Assembly (NCBI RefSeq): GCF_006715095.1
Contig: NZ_VFMO01000001.1
Coordinates: 1,860,001 to 1,924,000, forward strand
Reading direction: 5' to 3'
Length of the DNA stretch: 64,000 nt
Source: Yimella lutea
GTDB taxonomy: Bacteria; Actinomycetota; Actinomycetes; Actinomycetales; Dermatophilaceae
Shown: positions 43,235-51,141 of the stretch, piece by piece
Layout: each line of letters starts with the position of its first letter
How positions within the stretch are numbered: position 1 is the first letter of the stretch
The notes under the pieces: model-generated
What the model saw: only the letters and a program-made list of their open reading frames with translations
Told to the model about the DNA's origin: nothing
The model's database searches: none
Position numbers and translations under genes: made by a program

Positions 43235-43389
43235 TGTCCCGCGTCAAGAACACGGCCTTGCTCCCCGCCAGGCTTGAGCGCGGGATCCCAGGCGGATGGG
43301 CGCGTTCGGCCTGTGGAGATCGGGCGCTACTTCAACAGGACGAGGGCCCAGTGGACGGAGGCCAGGCTGCTGTGCCATTCTCACCGACG

Positions 43390-44748
43390 ATGCTCTCCGA
43401 CACCGGTGCCCGGGCCACCCCCCGCTCCCGACTCTTGCGTCACCCCGCGCAGACCGTGGTCGCGGCATTCGCGGTGGGCAACACCATCGGCACCCTGCTC
43501 CTCATGCTCCCGATGGCACGAACCGGTGATGGAGGCGCACCATTCGTCACCGCACTTTTCACCTCCACAAGTGCAGTGTGTGTCACCGGCCTCGTCACCG
43601 TGGACACAGCGACCTACTGGACCGGTTTCGGCCAGGCCGTCATCCTCGGACTCATCCAGGTCGGCGGGTTCGGATTCATGACGATGACCACTTTGCTGGT
43701 GCTGTTCATCGGCCGGCGGCTAGGTCTGCGCAGCCGAATCGCAGCGGCTGCCGAAACAAAGAGCGGGGTCGGCGACGTTCGCACCGTCCTAGTGGGAGTC
43801 TTCAGAATCACCGTCATCGTCGAGGCAGTCGTCGCTCTTGCCCTGACACTCAGGTTCTGGCTCGGCCACGGCTTCGGCTTCTTGGAGTCTCTGCGACTCG
43901 GCGGATTCCACGCAGTGTCGGCCTTCAACAACGCCGGGTTCGCGCTGTTCAGCGACAGCCTCATGAGTTACCTCACCGACCCCTGGATTCAACTCCCGAT
44001 CGTCGTGGCCATCGTCATCGGCGGCCTCGGATTCCCCGTCCTGCTCGAACTCCTGCGTCGCCGTGCACGCAGGCACTGGTCGTTGCACACCCAACTCACA
44101 CTTTTCATGACCACGATCCTTCTCGTCGGCGGAACCGTGTTCATGACGCTCAGCGAATGGGGTAATGACGCGACGATCGGAACACTGAATCCAGCGCAGA
44201 AGCTGCTGGCCGGCTTCGTCCACGCCGTGCAGCCGCGTACCGCGGGTTTCAATGCCTGGGACTACGGGCAGGCCACCGACGAGACGTTGCTCGGCACAAT
44301 CATGCTGATGTTCGTCGGAGGTGGATCGGCCGGCACCGCCGGTGGACTGAAGGTCACCACGTTCGTCGTCCTATTCTTCGTCATCGTTGCCGAGGTTCGT
44401 GGCGAGCATGATGTGGTCGCGTTCGGCCGGCGGATCGGCGATCGCACTGTGCGGCAGGCCATCACCGTGGCTCTACTGGGGGTTGCTGCCGTTGTGGGAT
44501 CGACCATGCTCCTCACTCAACTCACCGGTCTGCCCTTCCGCGACGTGCTTTTCGAGACGACGAGTGCCTTCTCGACGGTCGGGTTGTCCACCGGAATCAC
44601 TGCCCAGGTGCCGGAATCGGGTCAGTTTGTATTGGCTGCCCTGATGTTCCTGGGGAGGTTGGGGCCGGTGACCCTAGTGTCGGCTCTGGCGTTGCGCAAG
44701 CGCGGACGCCGATACACCTACCCGGAAGGATGGCCCCTCATTGGCTAA
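43390..44748 (+). CDS. ktrB: Potassium uptake membrane subunit, TrkH/KtrB family
   Basis: A 452-residue membrane protein forming the K+ pathway of a Trk/Ktr system. The four pore-loop repeats are visible: TSAVCVTGL, FNNAGF, QPRTAGF and FSTVGLS, each with the selectivity Gly. About ten hydrophobic segments occur in the M1-P-M2 pattern. ATG 43390 is chosen because residues upstream (an open frame to 43234) are unlike KtrB; no strong ribosome site was seen. It overlaps ktrA by 8 nt. Both lie inside an IS-bounded segment, so they were probably acquired. Confidence 0.88.
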   Translation: MLSDTGARATPRSRLLRHPAQTVVAAFAVGNTIGTLLLMLPMARTGDGGAPFVTALFTSTSAVCVTGLVTVDTATYWTGFGQAVILGLIQVGGFGFMTMTTLLVLFIGRRLGLRSRIAAAAETKSGVGDVRTVLVGVFRITVIVEAVVALALTLRFWLGHGFGFLESLRLGGFHAVSAFNNAGFALFSDSLMSYLTDPWIQLPIVVAIVIGGLGFPVLLELLRRRARRHWSLHTQLTLFMTTILLVGGTVFMTLSEWGNDATIGTLNPAQKLLAGFVHAVQPRTAGFNAWDYGQATDETLLGTIMLMFVGGGSAGTAGGLKVTTFVVLFFVIVAEVRGEHDVVAFGRRIGDRTVRQAITVALLGVAAVVGSTMLLTQLTGLPFRDVLFETTSAFSTVGLSTGITAQVPESGQFVLAALMFLGRLGPVTLVSALALRKRGRRYTYPEGWPLIG

Positions 44749-45406
44749 GCGCATCGGAGCTGGCGGCGGAGTCGTCGTCATCGGACTCGGCCGTTTCGGC
44801 AAATCTCTTGCGCTGGAGCTCGAGAGTGATGGGATGGAAGTCCTGGGCATCGACGCAGACCCGCGCCCTGTCCAAGCTGTTGCAGGCAGGCTCACCCACG
44901 TCGTTCAGGCCGACGCGACCGACGCAGAAGCCATGCGCCAGCTGTCTGTGCATGAGTTCGACCGGGCCGTCGTTGCCATCGGGTCCAGCCTTGAGGCAAG
45001 TGTGCTCGCAGCCTTCGTCCTGCGCGGTCTGCACGTACCGCATATCTGGGCCAAGGCAACCACCAAGGCCCAAGCGCAGATCCTCGAGCAGGTCGGGGTT
45101 GAGCACGTCGTGCGCCCCGAACATGAAATGGGCCGTCGTACAGCTCACCTCGTGCGCGGCAAGATGCTGGACTACATCGAGTTCGACGATGGATTCGCCA
45201 TCGTTCGTACACGCCCACCGCGCAGCATTCTCGGCAAGACTCTCGCGGAGGCAGCAGTCCGTTCGAAATGGGGCGTCACGGTCGTCGGCGTCAAGGCCAC
45301 CGGCAAGGACTTCACCCACGCGACCGCCGAGACGGTGGTCGAGGACGGGGATCTCATCATCGTCTCCGGCGAGCGCCGCAAGGTCGAAGCGTTCTCCAAC
45401 CAGTAG
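44741..45406 (+). CDS. ktrA: Potassium uptake regulatory subunit, TrkA/KtrA family
   Basis: A 221-residue cytoplasmic RCK protein that forms an octameric ring gating KtrB. The N-terminal nucleotide-binding loop VVIGLGRFGKSLALEL (about 11-26) and the ribose-binding acidic end GIDADPRPVQ are intact; a TrkA-C domain lies at about 140-215 (GKTLAEAAVRSKWGVTVVGV). The start is TTG 44741, overlapping ktrB, as the family N-terminus begins here. It appears intact and functional with ktrB. Confidence 0.9.
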   Translation: MAKRIGAGGGVVVIGLGRFGKSLALELESDGMEVLGIDADPRPVQAVAGRLTHVVQADATDAEAMRQLSVHEFDRAVVAIGSSLEASVLAAFVLRGLHVPHIWAKATTKAQAQILEQVGVEHVVRPEHEMGRRTAHLVRGKMLDYIEFDDGFAIVRTRPPRSILGKTLAEAAVRSKWGVTVVGVKATGKDFTHATAETVVEDGDLIIVSGERRKVEAFSNQ

Positions 45407-45841
45407 TGACCGCGAACAATGGACCCTCGCACATCACGTCTTTTCTCAGGTGGCGATGAGGAAGACGCCCGTGTCTGTGCTGTGACCTGCTGATTTGTCG
45501 TGGCAGTCGCGATCCGGCGTCCATTGCGCACCCCGCCACTCGCATCCGACACGCCGTAACACTGCGACTGAAACCGGTAGCCAGGTAGCCATACGACGCG
45601 TGCGGTAGCCGCTGGAACCGCATATGTGCAAGACGTATCGTACGCGTAGTACGTTCGGCTCACGCCATCAGAACCGGTCAGCTGGACAGATCCCGGCTGC
45701 AGCGTAGGTGAGGTCCGACAGTTCGTATCGACCGACGCGCGGGACCATCGCGCCTACCTGGTAGTGACAGGTCCCGCAGGTCGGCGGCGACGTCTTCCGC
45801 ATCGCCCATGCCGTATGGGCGGACTGCTGCTCATAATCGGC
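45407..45841. other. Region between ktrA and the IS copy, no confident gene
   Basis: A minus-strand open stretch from 45663 (SRTYYAYDTSCTYAVPAA and later VVWLPGYRFQSQCYGVSDA) looks slightly protein-like and is less GC-rich than its surroundings, but it runs antisense into ktrA and has no recognisable family. No other feature was seen. Confidence 0.4.
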
Positions 45842-46856
45842 CTAGATGTTCTGTCCGGAGAGGTTAGGCACGCGGTCGATGGGTGATTGGCCCTTGAGGC
45901 TGGTGTGGCCGCGGTGGTGATTGTAGTGATGGAGCCATTCGGGGTAGGTCGCACGGCGGTCGGACTTCTGAGGTGTAAGCGCACGCGTAAGCCCATTCCT
46001 CCAGCAGGGTCCGGTTGAAGCGTTCGACCGTGCCGTTGGTTTGCGGACGGTAGGGGCGGGTACGGCGGTGTTTGATGCGCGTGCCGAGCGTCTTGGCCCA
46101 TAACCGGCTGCGGTAGCAGGCGCCGTTGTCGGTCAGGACCGCTTTGACGGTGATGCCATGGCGAGCGAAGAACTGTTGGGCACGCTTCCAGAACGCTGCG
46201 GCTGTCTCCTTGCGTTCATCGCTGAGGATCTCTGAGTAGGCCAGCCGGGAGTGGTCATCGACGGCGTGGTGGAGGTAGACGTAGCCACGCGAGGATGATG
46301 CGCCCTGACGTGCGGCACGGTCACGGGCCACGCCGGCACGTCGGTCCTGAGCCGAACCGCGTCCGGTGATGCGCCACCCACCGCCGTCGGGGATCTTCCC
46401 GAGTTTCTTGATGTCGACATGCACCAGGTCACCGGGTGCCTGGTGTTCATACCGTTGCTTGTCGCGTGAGGATGCCTTGATGCGGGTCCCGGTCGCGGGG
46501 TCGGTCCACTTCAGTCGCGGGCAGCCGTACCGGCGCAGCACGTGGTGCACGGTCGAGGGATTCAACCCCAGGTGGTAGGCGATACGGGCCGGACCCCACC
46601 GGCGTGTCACCCGCAGGTTGATAATCCGGCGTTCAGTGCGCCGCGGCAACTGGTGGGGACAGTGGTGTGGTCGTGAGGATCGGTCGGTCATCCCTGCCGG
46701 GCCATGTTCCCGGTACCGCAACGCCCAGCGGCGTGCGGTCGTGATGCTGACCGAAAACCGTTCAGCAGCATGCGCGTAGGACCACTGCTCATCGACGATG
46801 AGCTTGGCCAAGCGGAGCCGGCCAGCCGGTGTGAGCGTCGCGTTAGCGTGGGACAT
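45842..46856 (-). pseudogene. IS481-family transposase, frameshifted near the C-terminus
   Basis: ATG 46856 follows a GGAGG site. The product has a helix-turn-helix N-terminus (about 15-60, with SVSITTARRW), then the DDE core: VHVDIKKLG (Asp), VLTDNGACY (Asp) and NGTVERFNRTLLEEW (Glu). After AYTSE, near 45975, the reading frame shifts; one base out, it continues as SDRRATYPEWLHHYNHHRG and ends in PNLSGQNI at a stop overlapping the CTAG target. One extra base near 45975 explains it. All three acidic residues lie before the shift, so partial activity is conceivable; a sequencing error is also possible. Confidence 0.8.
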
Positions 46857-46963
46857 GAAGACCTCCGTGGTGAATGTGGGTGCGTGGTAGCTCCACACCT
46901 CACCCGGAGGTCTTCCTCACTTTCCAGTCGACTCGCCGTAACTAACGTCCGTGGACAGAACAG
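45846..46963 (-). mobile_element. IS481-family insertion sequence
   Basis: About 1.1 kb with terminal inverted repeats TGTTCTGTCC (45847-45856) and GGACAGAACA (46953-46962). It is flanked by CTAG at 45842-45845 and 46964-46967, the known IS481 target and duplication. It carries one transposase gene, frameshifted near its 3' end. A 105-bp piece of a second copy lies at 43129-43234. Confidence 0.88.
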
Positions 46964-46966
46964 CTA

Positions 46967-47234
46967 GACCGAGGTGGAGGTCGCGGCGCCAACGGAAGCG
47001 GTGTGCGGCTGCCTGGGTGAGTTCGAGCTCGGACAGTACGCCGGCTTTGATCGCGTCGCGGGTGGTGTGGACCCAGGCGATGTAGTGCTCGATGTTGAAG
47101 ATACGCAGCAACACGATCGTCTGCGCGGTCTGGCCGATCCGGTGCTGACGAATGCGCCGTAGTCGGCCGGTGGCTCGTTCGGCGAGGGCGAGATCAGCAG
47201 CCAGGGCGGCGTCGAGGGTTTGTTCAAGAGGCAT
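46967..47234 (-). CDS. Small helical protein, 3' end interrupted by the IS segment
   Basis: About 89 residues before the insertion point: LEQTLDAALAADLALAERAT, then RIRQHRIGQTAQTIVLLRIFNI and QAAAHRFRWRRDLHLGL. It is helical and charged, not recognised. The frame runs into IS481 at CTAG (46964), adding foreign residues. If the whole IS-bounded segment is removed, joining across CTAG to 43124, the frame ends two residues later (LAVA then stop), so probably little was lost. A GTCGCACCG motif 6 nt before ATG 47234 fixes the start. Confidence 0.55.
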
Positions 47235-47240
47235 GTCTGA

Positions 47241-47250
47241 GCGGTGCGAC
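47241..47250 (-). promoter_or_regulatory. GTCGCACCGC start-proximal motif (small helical gene)
   Basis: Nine of ten bases match the motif, 6 nt before ATG 47234. It forms a palindrome with the copy at 47260-47269 (CGGTGCGACG and CGTCGCACCG, 9-10 nt apart). Confidence 0.65.
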
Positions 47251-47259
47251 GTCCAATGC

Positions 47260-47269
47260 GTCGCACCGT
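47260..47269 (+). promoter_or_regulatory. GTCGCACCGT motif, divergent copy
   Basis: Exact motif on the plus strand, pointing toward the ArdC-like gene, but no ATG or GTG follows at 6-7 nt. It may drive the transcript that starts with the leader frame at 47369. Confidence 0.5.
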
Positions 47270-47368
47270 TCGTTTCCAGGGTCTGTGCTCGGTCGCCCGC
47301 CATCAGGGGGAAACACTCCGCCGCCATTCCTACGGGTACCACCGCCTACACAGAACGGAGTTCGCGCG

Positions 47369-47419
47369 ATGACCACTCACGGCTACGCCGCTCGTGCCCA
47401 GACGGGTTGCACTCGATGA
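47369..47419 (+). CDS. 16-residue leader frame coupled to the ArdC-like gene
   Basis: ATG 47369 follows ACGGAG and encodes MTTHGYAARAQTGCTR. Its TGA overlaps the ATG of the ArdC-like gene (ATGA at 47416-47419). That gene has no ribosome site of its own within range, so the leader may supply one by coupling. No regulatory codon run is seen. Confidence 0.4.
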   Translation: MTTHGYAARAQTGCTR

Positions 47420-48474
47420 CGACTATCGACGCCACCGGTACCCTGCACGACGCCAAGGGCCGGTTCGCGGGGCGCGTTGCCGGTGAAGGAGACACCGACC
47501 TGTCGATGGAGGCGTCGCAGTCCGGCAACTACGGCGCGCTGGACCGGGATGCCCGCTTGAAGGCGATGCAGGCTGATCTGTCGAACGCGGTGGAGCAGCT
47601 CGTCGAGTCGGGTCAGCTCACCGCCTACCTGGACGCACGCGCTGCCAACGGTATGTCGCGCTGGTCGACGAACAACCAGTTGCTTGCCGCGGTGCAGGTC
47701 GCCCGCCGTGAAGGCATCACCGACGTCCACGAGGTTCTTGCCCGGATGGGCACGATCGACGCGCGGGGCGCGAAGGCGTGGAACGCGGCCGGACGCAAGA
47801 TCACCTCCGGTAAGGGCTCGGCCCTCTACATCCAGGCGCCGGTCACCAAATGGATCAGCGTCCAGGACAAGGACGACCCGGACAAGACGGTCCGGCGCAA
47901 GGTCATGGTCGGTACGACGCCGTGCGCGGTGTTCGACGTGACGCAGACCGACGGTGACCCGGTGCCGCAGCACCCGAGCCGTCCCGCCATCGGGGGCACC
48001 CAGGAGATGCTCGACGGGATGCGTGACTGGGTGGTGTCCAAGGGCTACTCGTATGAGGAGAAGGAGATTCCCGGCTGCGACCCGGTGACTCTCAAGGGCA
48101 CGATGGCCTACGTCGAGCCGAGGTCGAAGAGCGTCGTCGTGGATTCGCGCCTCAGCGTCGAGCAGAAGGTGCAGGCCGCCTCGCACGAGATCGGACACGT
48201 CGCGTGTGGGCACGTCGATGACGATGCCGCGGACTACACGACCCACCGGGGCCGGATGGAGTCGGAGGCCGAGGCCTTCAGCTATCTGCTGCGCCGTGAG
48301 GGCGGTCTGTCCTCCTCCGACTGCGAAGCATTCAGCCCCGGATACATCGCCGGCTGGAGCCGTGGCGACACCAAGACGGTGACTGCCGCCATCGACCACG
48401 CCGCCAAGTCTTACGAGAAGTTCGCCGACGAAGCGGGTTGGAACGCAACAGAATCCACTACAACAGAAAGCTGA
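47416..48474 (+). CDS. ardC: ArdC-like antirestriction protein with the shared N-terminal tag
   Basis: A 352-residue protein. Residues 1-24 are the island's tag (IDATGTLHDAKGRFAG). An ArdC-type N-terminal domain follows (about 40-190: LSNAVEQLVESGQLTAYLDA, SRWSTNNQLLAAVQ, GRKITSGKGSALYIQAP), then a metalloprotease-like domain (about 200-330) with the zinc motif SHEIGHVACGH and a downstream Glu-rich helix (ESEAEAFSYLL). ArdC binds single-stranded DNA and protects incoming conjugative DNA from restriction; in known plasmids it enters the recipient. The frame is open upstream, but ATG 47416 aligns the tag with nine other island proteins. Confidence 0.8.
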   Translation: MTTIDATGTLHDAKGRFAGRVAGEGDTDLSMEASQSGNYGALDRDARLKAMQADLSNAVEQLVESGQLTAYLDARAANGMSRWSTNNQLLAAVQVARREGITDVHEVLARMGTIDARGAKAWNAAGRKITSGKGSALYIQAPVTKWISVQDKDDPDKTVRRKVMVGTTPCAVFDVTQTDGDPVPQHPSRPAIGGTQEMLDGMRDWVVSKGYSYEEKEIPGCDPVTLKGTMAYVEPRSKSVVVDSRLSVEQKVQAASHEIGHVACGHVDDDAADYTTHRGRMESEAEAFSYLLRREGGLSSSDCEAFSPGYIAGWSRGDTKTVTAAIDHAAKSYEKFADEAGWNATESTTTES

Positions 48475-48480
48475 CCGGAC

Positions 48481-48696
48481 ATGGGCTTCATGGATTTTCT
48501 CAAGGGCCGCGAAGAGCAGGTCGCCCTCGACGAAGAGGTGCGACCGGAGTTCGTCGCGCAGGTCGAGAACCCCACAACGGGTGAGATCACAACGCTGCTG
48601 GCTGACTCCGAGGACGAGCTCGAGGAGAAGATCGCCGCGTTCGGCGAGGACGACGACGAGCCGGCACTGGTGGGGGTTGGTGACGATGACCTCTGA
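48481..48696 (+). CDS. Small acidic protein
   Basis: A 71-residue acidic protein, not recognised: an amphipathic start (GFMDFLKGREEQVAL) followed by a Glu/Asp-rich body (DSEDELEEKIAAFGEDDDE). It starts 6 nt after the ArdC-like gene and overlaps the next small gene by 11 nt, so it belongs to the same transcript. Small acidic partners of antirestriction proteins are common, but a DNA-mimic role is only a guess. Confidence 0.6.
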   Translation: MGFMDFLKGREEQVALDEEVRPEFVAQVENPTTGEITTLLADSEDELEEKIAAFGEDDDEPALVGVGDDDL

Positions 48697-48883
48697 GCGC
48701 GCACTCACCCTGGTCCAGCGGTACGCCTACGACCACCGGATCGCACTCAACGGACGGTATGCCGTGCGCCCCGCACCGGACGGTGGGTTCGTCGTCGAAC
48801 CGGAATCGTCCAACGACCCGGCATTCGCGGTGACATCCACCGGCACGGTCATCGCGTTCCAACGGTCCCTGGTCGCAGCCTGA
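48686..48883 (+). CDS. Small conserved-looking protein
   Basis: A 65-residue protein: TSERALTLVQRYAYDHRIAL, then RPAPDGGFVVEPESS and a C-terminal strand (TGTVIAFQRSL). It looks like a compact alpha/beta fold; no family is recognised. ATG 48686 overlaps the preceding stop. A strong terminator follows 7 nt after the stop, closing the ArdC transcript. Confidence 0.6.
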   Translation: MTSERALTLVQRYAYDHRIALNGRYAVRPAPDGGFVVEPESSNDPAFAVTSTGTVIAFQRSLVAA

Positions 48884-48889
48884 GCGACC

Positions 48890-48926
48890 AAGAACCGCCG
48901 ACTGCTTCCTGCGGTCGGCGGTTCTT
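48890..48926. terminator. Intrinsic terminator, 13-bp perfect stem
   Basis: AAGAACCGCCGAC (48890-48902) pairs perfectly with 48914-48926, with an 11-nt loop. It lies between the ArdC operon and the convergent PcfJ-like gene and could serve both strands. Confidence 0.8.
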
Positions 48927-48962
48927 ACTGTCCTGCAACGGTTTTCGGAGACGACTGAGCGA

Positions 48963-50348
48963 TCAGCGCGATCCCCAGTACGTCTGCGGGACGTCGACAC
49001 CGGCCTGCGTCATCGCCTGTTCGACCGCCGAGCGAACCTCGGGCTCAAGCCCTCGGTTGCGTTTGCCGAGCATCTGCTCGACCTTCCAGGCGTTCCCGGA
49101 GTCGGGCTGAACCAACTCGAAGGCGCCAATGAGGTCCCCGCCGTGATGAACCGACCCCAGGATGGACCGTCCGGTATTCCATGCGTGGGCGTACCCACCG
49201 ATGCAGTTGTGGAGCCGGTCGCCCCATTCGACGAGATCGAGAGCGGTGCGCGGCACCGTGATCCGGTAGCCGTCGGGAAGCTTGGCCGACACGAGCGACG
49301 ACTCGACATGGCTGATGGACTCCCTCAGCACGTCAGGCTTCTGCTGGACTGTCAGGTCGCGCGTCATCCCACCGAGACGCTCAATCTGTTGCCGGCGCAA
49401 CTGGTCACGCTGGGCCCGAGCGAGCCTGTCGTGCAGGTCCGCCCACGACTCGACGCGAGTCACTGTTGGGTCAACCGGGAACCGTGCCAGGTCGCCCAGA
49501 CCGTTGAGAGTGACCTTGGCACCGTCACACATCTGCGCACGCTGCCCGAGGCACAACCGACGAATCGAGCGCTCGTCCAGGTTGCGCAGGTGCTTCTCGA
49601 TCCGACCTACGTTGGACGCCCATGGGTTTTCGACTCTCGTGCTGTTCAGGAACTGAACGATCCAGTCGACCGGCGCAACGAGTCGAAGCGCATGGGCGAC
49701 CGTGATGGTGCTCAAGTCGGACTGCGCCACTGCGCGCACCAGGTCAGACCGATACCGGAGCACCCCGAACAGATTGCGGGTGAACGTCGGGAGGTCCGGC
49801 GCGCCAACCATCGCGCGTTGAATGTGGGCGGACGAGTGGGCGTCGAGTGAACCGAAGTAGCTGAACAACGGCATGAGGTCATCAGCCCGCCGCGGTTCAG
49901 TGAGACCGTGCCGGCGAATGAGGTCTGAGCCGTCCGGTCCGAGCTGAGTTGCCAGCCAATCGGGTTTCGGAATCGGCACCCAATGGCTCCCCGTCCAGCG
50001 GGCCCCGGCGCGGCGGGACATGGTGAGCCGCTGGACGCGACCGTCGCGGCAGAGCCGGAATGTTTCGATGCTACCGGTCATCCACCGAGTCCACGGCTTC
50101 CCGTTCTTGCTGACGCCTTGCTTCCGAATGCTTTGGAGGTGGACGATCGACCAGCGGCCTTCAGGACGGATCACCAGGATGGTCCGGTAGTGACTCGCCG
50201 GGGTCAAGAACCCGGATTGAGGATCTAGCCACGACTTAACAGACGTGTCGCGCAGCAGGATGCGCGGGTGGCCGTGCTTGTTGGGCGCGATCTCACGCGG
50301 CAGCGTGAGATTCTCGGTGGGTGTTCGTTCCAGGGTTGCTACAGACAT
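48963..50348 (-). CDS. PcfJ-like protein
   Basis: A 461-residue soluble protein. The C-terminal part carries the PcfJ signature: WGDRLHNCIGGYAHAWNTG (about 378-396), then GDLIGAFELVQPDSGNAWKVEQMLGKRNR. The N-terminal 350 residues are helical and not recognised. PcfJ is named from the conjugative plasmid pCF10 and is found on many mobile elements; its role is not firmly known. A GTCGCACCGT motif 6 nt before ATG 50348 fixes the start and suggests its own promoter, although it lies 30 nt after the last gene of the tagged array. Confidence 0.72.
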   Translation of the reverse strand: MSVATLERTPTENLTLPREIAPNKHGHPRILLRDTSVKSWLDPQSGFLTPASHYRTILVIRPEGRWSIVHLQSIRKQGVSKNGKPWTRWMTGSIETFRLCRDGRVQRLTMSRRAGARWTGSHWVPIPKPDWLATQLGPDGSDLIRRHGLTEPRRADDLMPLFSYFGSLDAHSSAHIQRAMVGAPDLPTFTRNLFGVLRYRSDLVRAVAQSDLSTITVAHALRLVAPVDWIVQFLNSTRVENPWASNVGRIEKHLRNLDERSIRRLCLGQRAQMCDGAKVTLNGLGDLARFPVDPTVTRVESWADLHDRLARAQRDQLRRQQIERLGGMTRDLTVQQKPDVLRESISHVESSLVSAKLPDGYRITVPRTALDLVEWGDRLHNCIGGYAHAWNTGRSILGSVHHGGDLIGAFELVQPDSGNAWKVEQMLGKRNRGLEPEVRSAVEQAMTQAGVDVPQTYWGSR

Positions 50349-50354
50349 GACCGG

Positions 50355-50364
50355 ACGGTGCGAC
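50355..50364 (-). promoter_or_regulatory. GTCGCACCGT start-proximal motif (PcfJ-like gene)
   Basis: Exact motif, 6 nt before ATG 50348, located between the stop of the last array gene (50378) and the start codon. Confidence 0.7.
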
Positions 50365-50377
50365 GCCGTCTGGCCGG

Positions 50378-51139
50378 TCAGCCGAGGAGATCCTTCAACC
50401 GTCTGTCGCTGAACTCGGCGCCGCCCTCGAACCGGGTCGCCGCGCCGTCCTTCTCGGCGAGCACCGAGAAGCCGGTGCCGTAAGTGCGCTCGATGACGAC
50501 CCGGTCGTACGCGGGGAACTCGTGCGGCTCCAACTCCAGACGAGTCTGCGCCGGCATGTGCTCGAAACGGTCCGGCTTCTTGCCCCGCGACAGCTTCGAG
50601 GTCGCGTCACGTCGGATGTGCCGCACCATGCCCTCGGCCGCGGCGACCCACGGTGCGTTCCCGCTGACCGCACCCGATGGGCTGTGCCGTACCGAATGCC
50701 GTTCACCGTCCGGGCCGGTGCAATACAGCTCACCGACGTAGTCCCCGCGGACGGGGTAGTTGTCGTCCCCGAGCGCCTGGTCGGGGTAGTAGGTCACCGA
50801 GTACCGCAGACCCTGCACCTGGAAGTGCTGCGTCTGTGCGTCGCCCTTCGGCATGGACCCGATCGTGACGTCGCGCTCGGCGAGCCCACCGCGATGTGCT
50901 TCCACCCGCGACAGTGACTCAATGCTCGAGATGTCCGGTAACGGCTCTTCCGGTAGATCGGGCAGTGGCTCCTCCGGCTTGCCGTACGGCGGCAGGTCAC
51001 CTTCGTACTCCGGCTCCTCGCTCGGCCACCCGGCGTATTCCGGGTCGTTCGCCAGGTCGGCATCGGGCTCGCCGGCGACGTGCCCGGCGAAGCGGCCCTT
51101 GGCGTCGTGCAGTGCTCCGGACGGATCAACGGTCGTCAT
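50378..51139 (-). CDS. Tagged-array protein I (253 aa)
   Basis: The first 24 residues are the array tag (VDPSGALHDAKGRFAG then HVAGE). A Pro/Glu-rich acidic linker (about 28-75: PEYEGDLPPYGKPEEP) leads to a beta-rich domain (about 90-253) with HFQVQGLRYSVTYYPDQ, GDYVGELYCTGPDGERHSV and a final FEGGAEFSDRRLKDLL. No known family is seen. It starts 2 nt after gene H and is the last array gene before PcfJ. Function unknown. Confidence 0.7.
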   Translation of the reverse strand: MTTVDPSGALHDAKGRFAGHVAGEPDADLANDPEYAGWPSEEPEYEGDLPPYGKPEEPLPDLPEEPLPDISSIESLSRVEAHRGGLAERDVTIGSMPKGDAQTQHFQVQGLRYSVTYYPDQALGDDNYPVRGDYVGELYCTGPDGERHSVRHSPSGAVSGNAPWVAAAEGMVRHIRRDATSKLSRGKKPDRFEHMPAQTRLELEPHEFPAYDRVVIERTYGTGFSVLAEKDGAATRFEGGAEFSDRRLKDLLG

Positions 51140-51141
51140 GT

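Larger units (their letters stand above)
43125..46967. mobile_element. Putative composite transposon: IS481 end - KtrBA - IS481
   Basis: A 3.8-kb segment bounded by CTAG at both ends (43125-43128 and 46964-46967). It has a 105-bp IS end at the left and a full IS copy at the right in the same orientation. IS481 elements are known to target and duplicate CTAG. The cargo is a potassium uptake gene pair. The left IS has lost all but one end, so the unit is no longer a standard composite transposon. Confidence 0.5.

Noticed and set aside
45172-45663. Minus-strand protein overlapping ktrA
   Set aside because: Its C-terminal half is antisense ktrA and no family is visible; kept only as a note in the gap entry.
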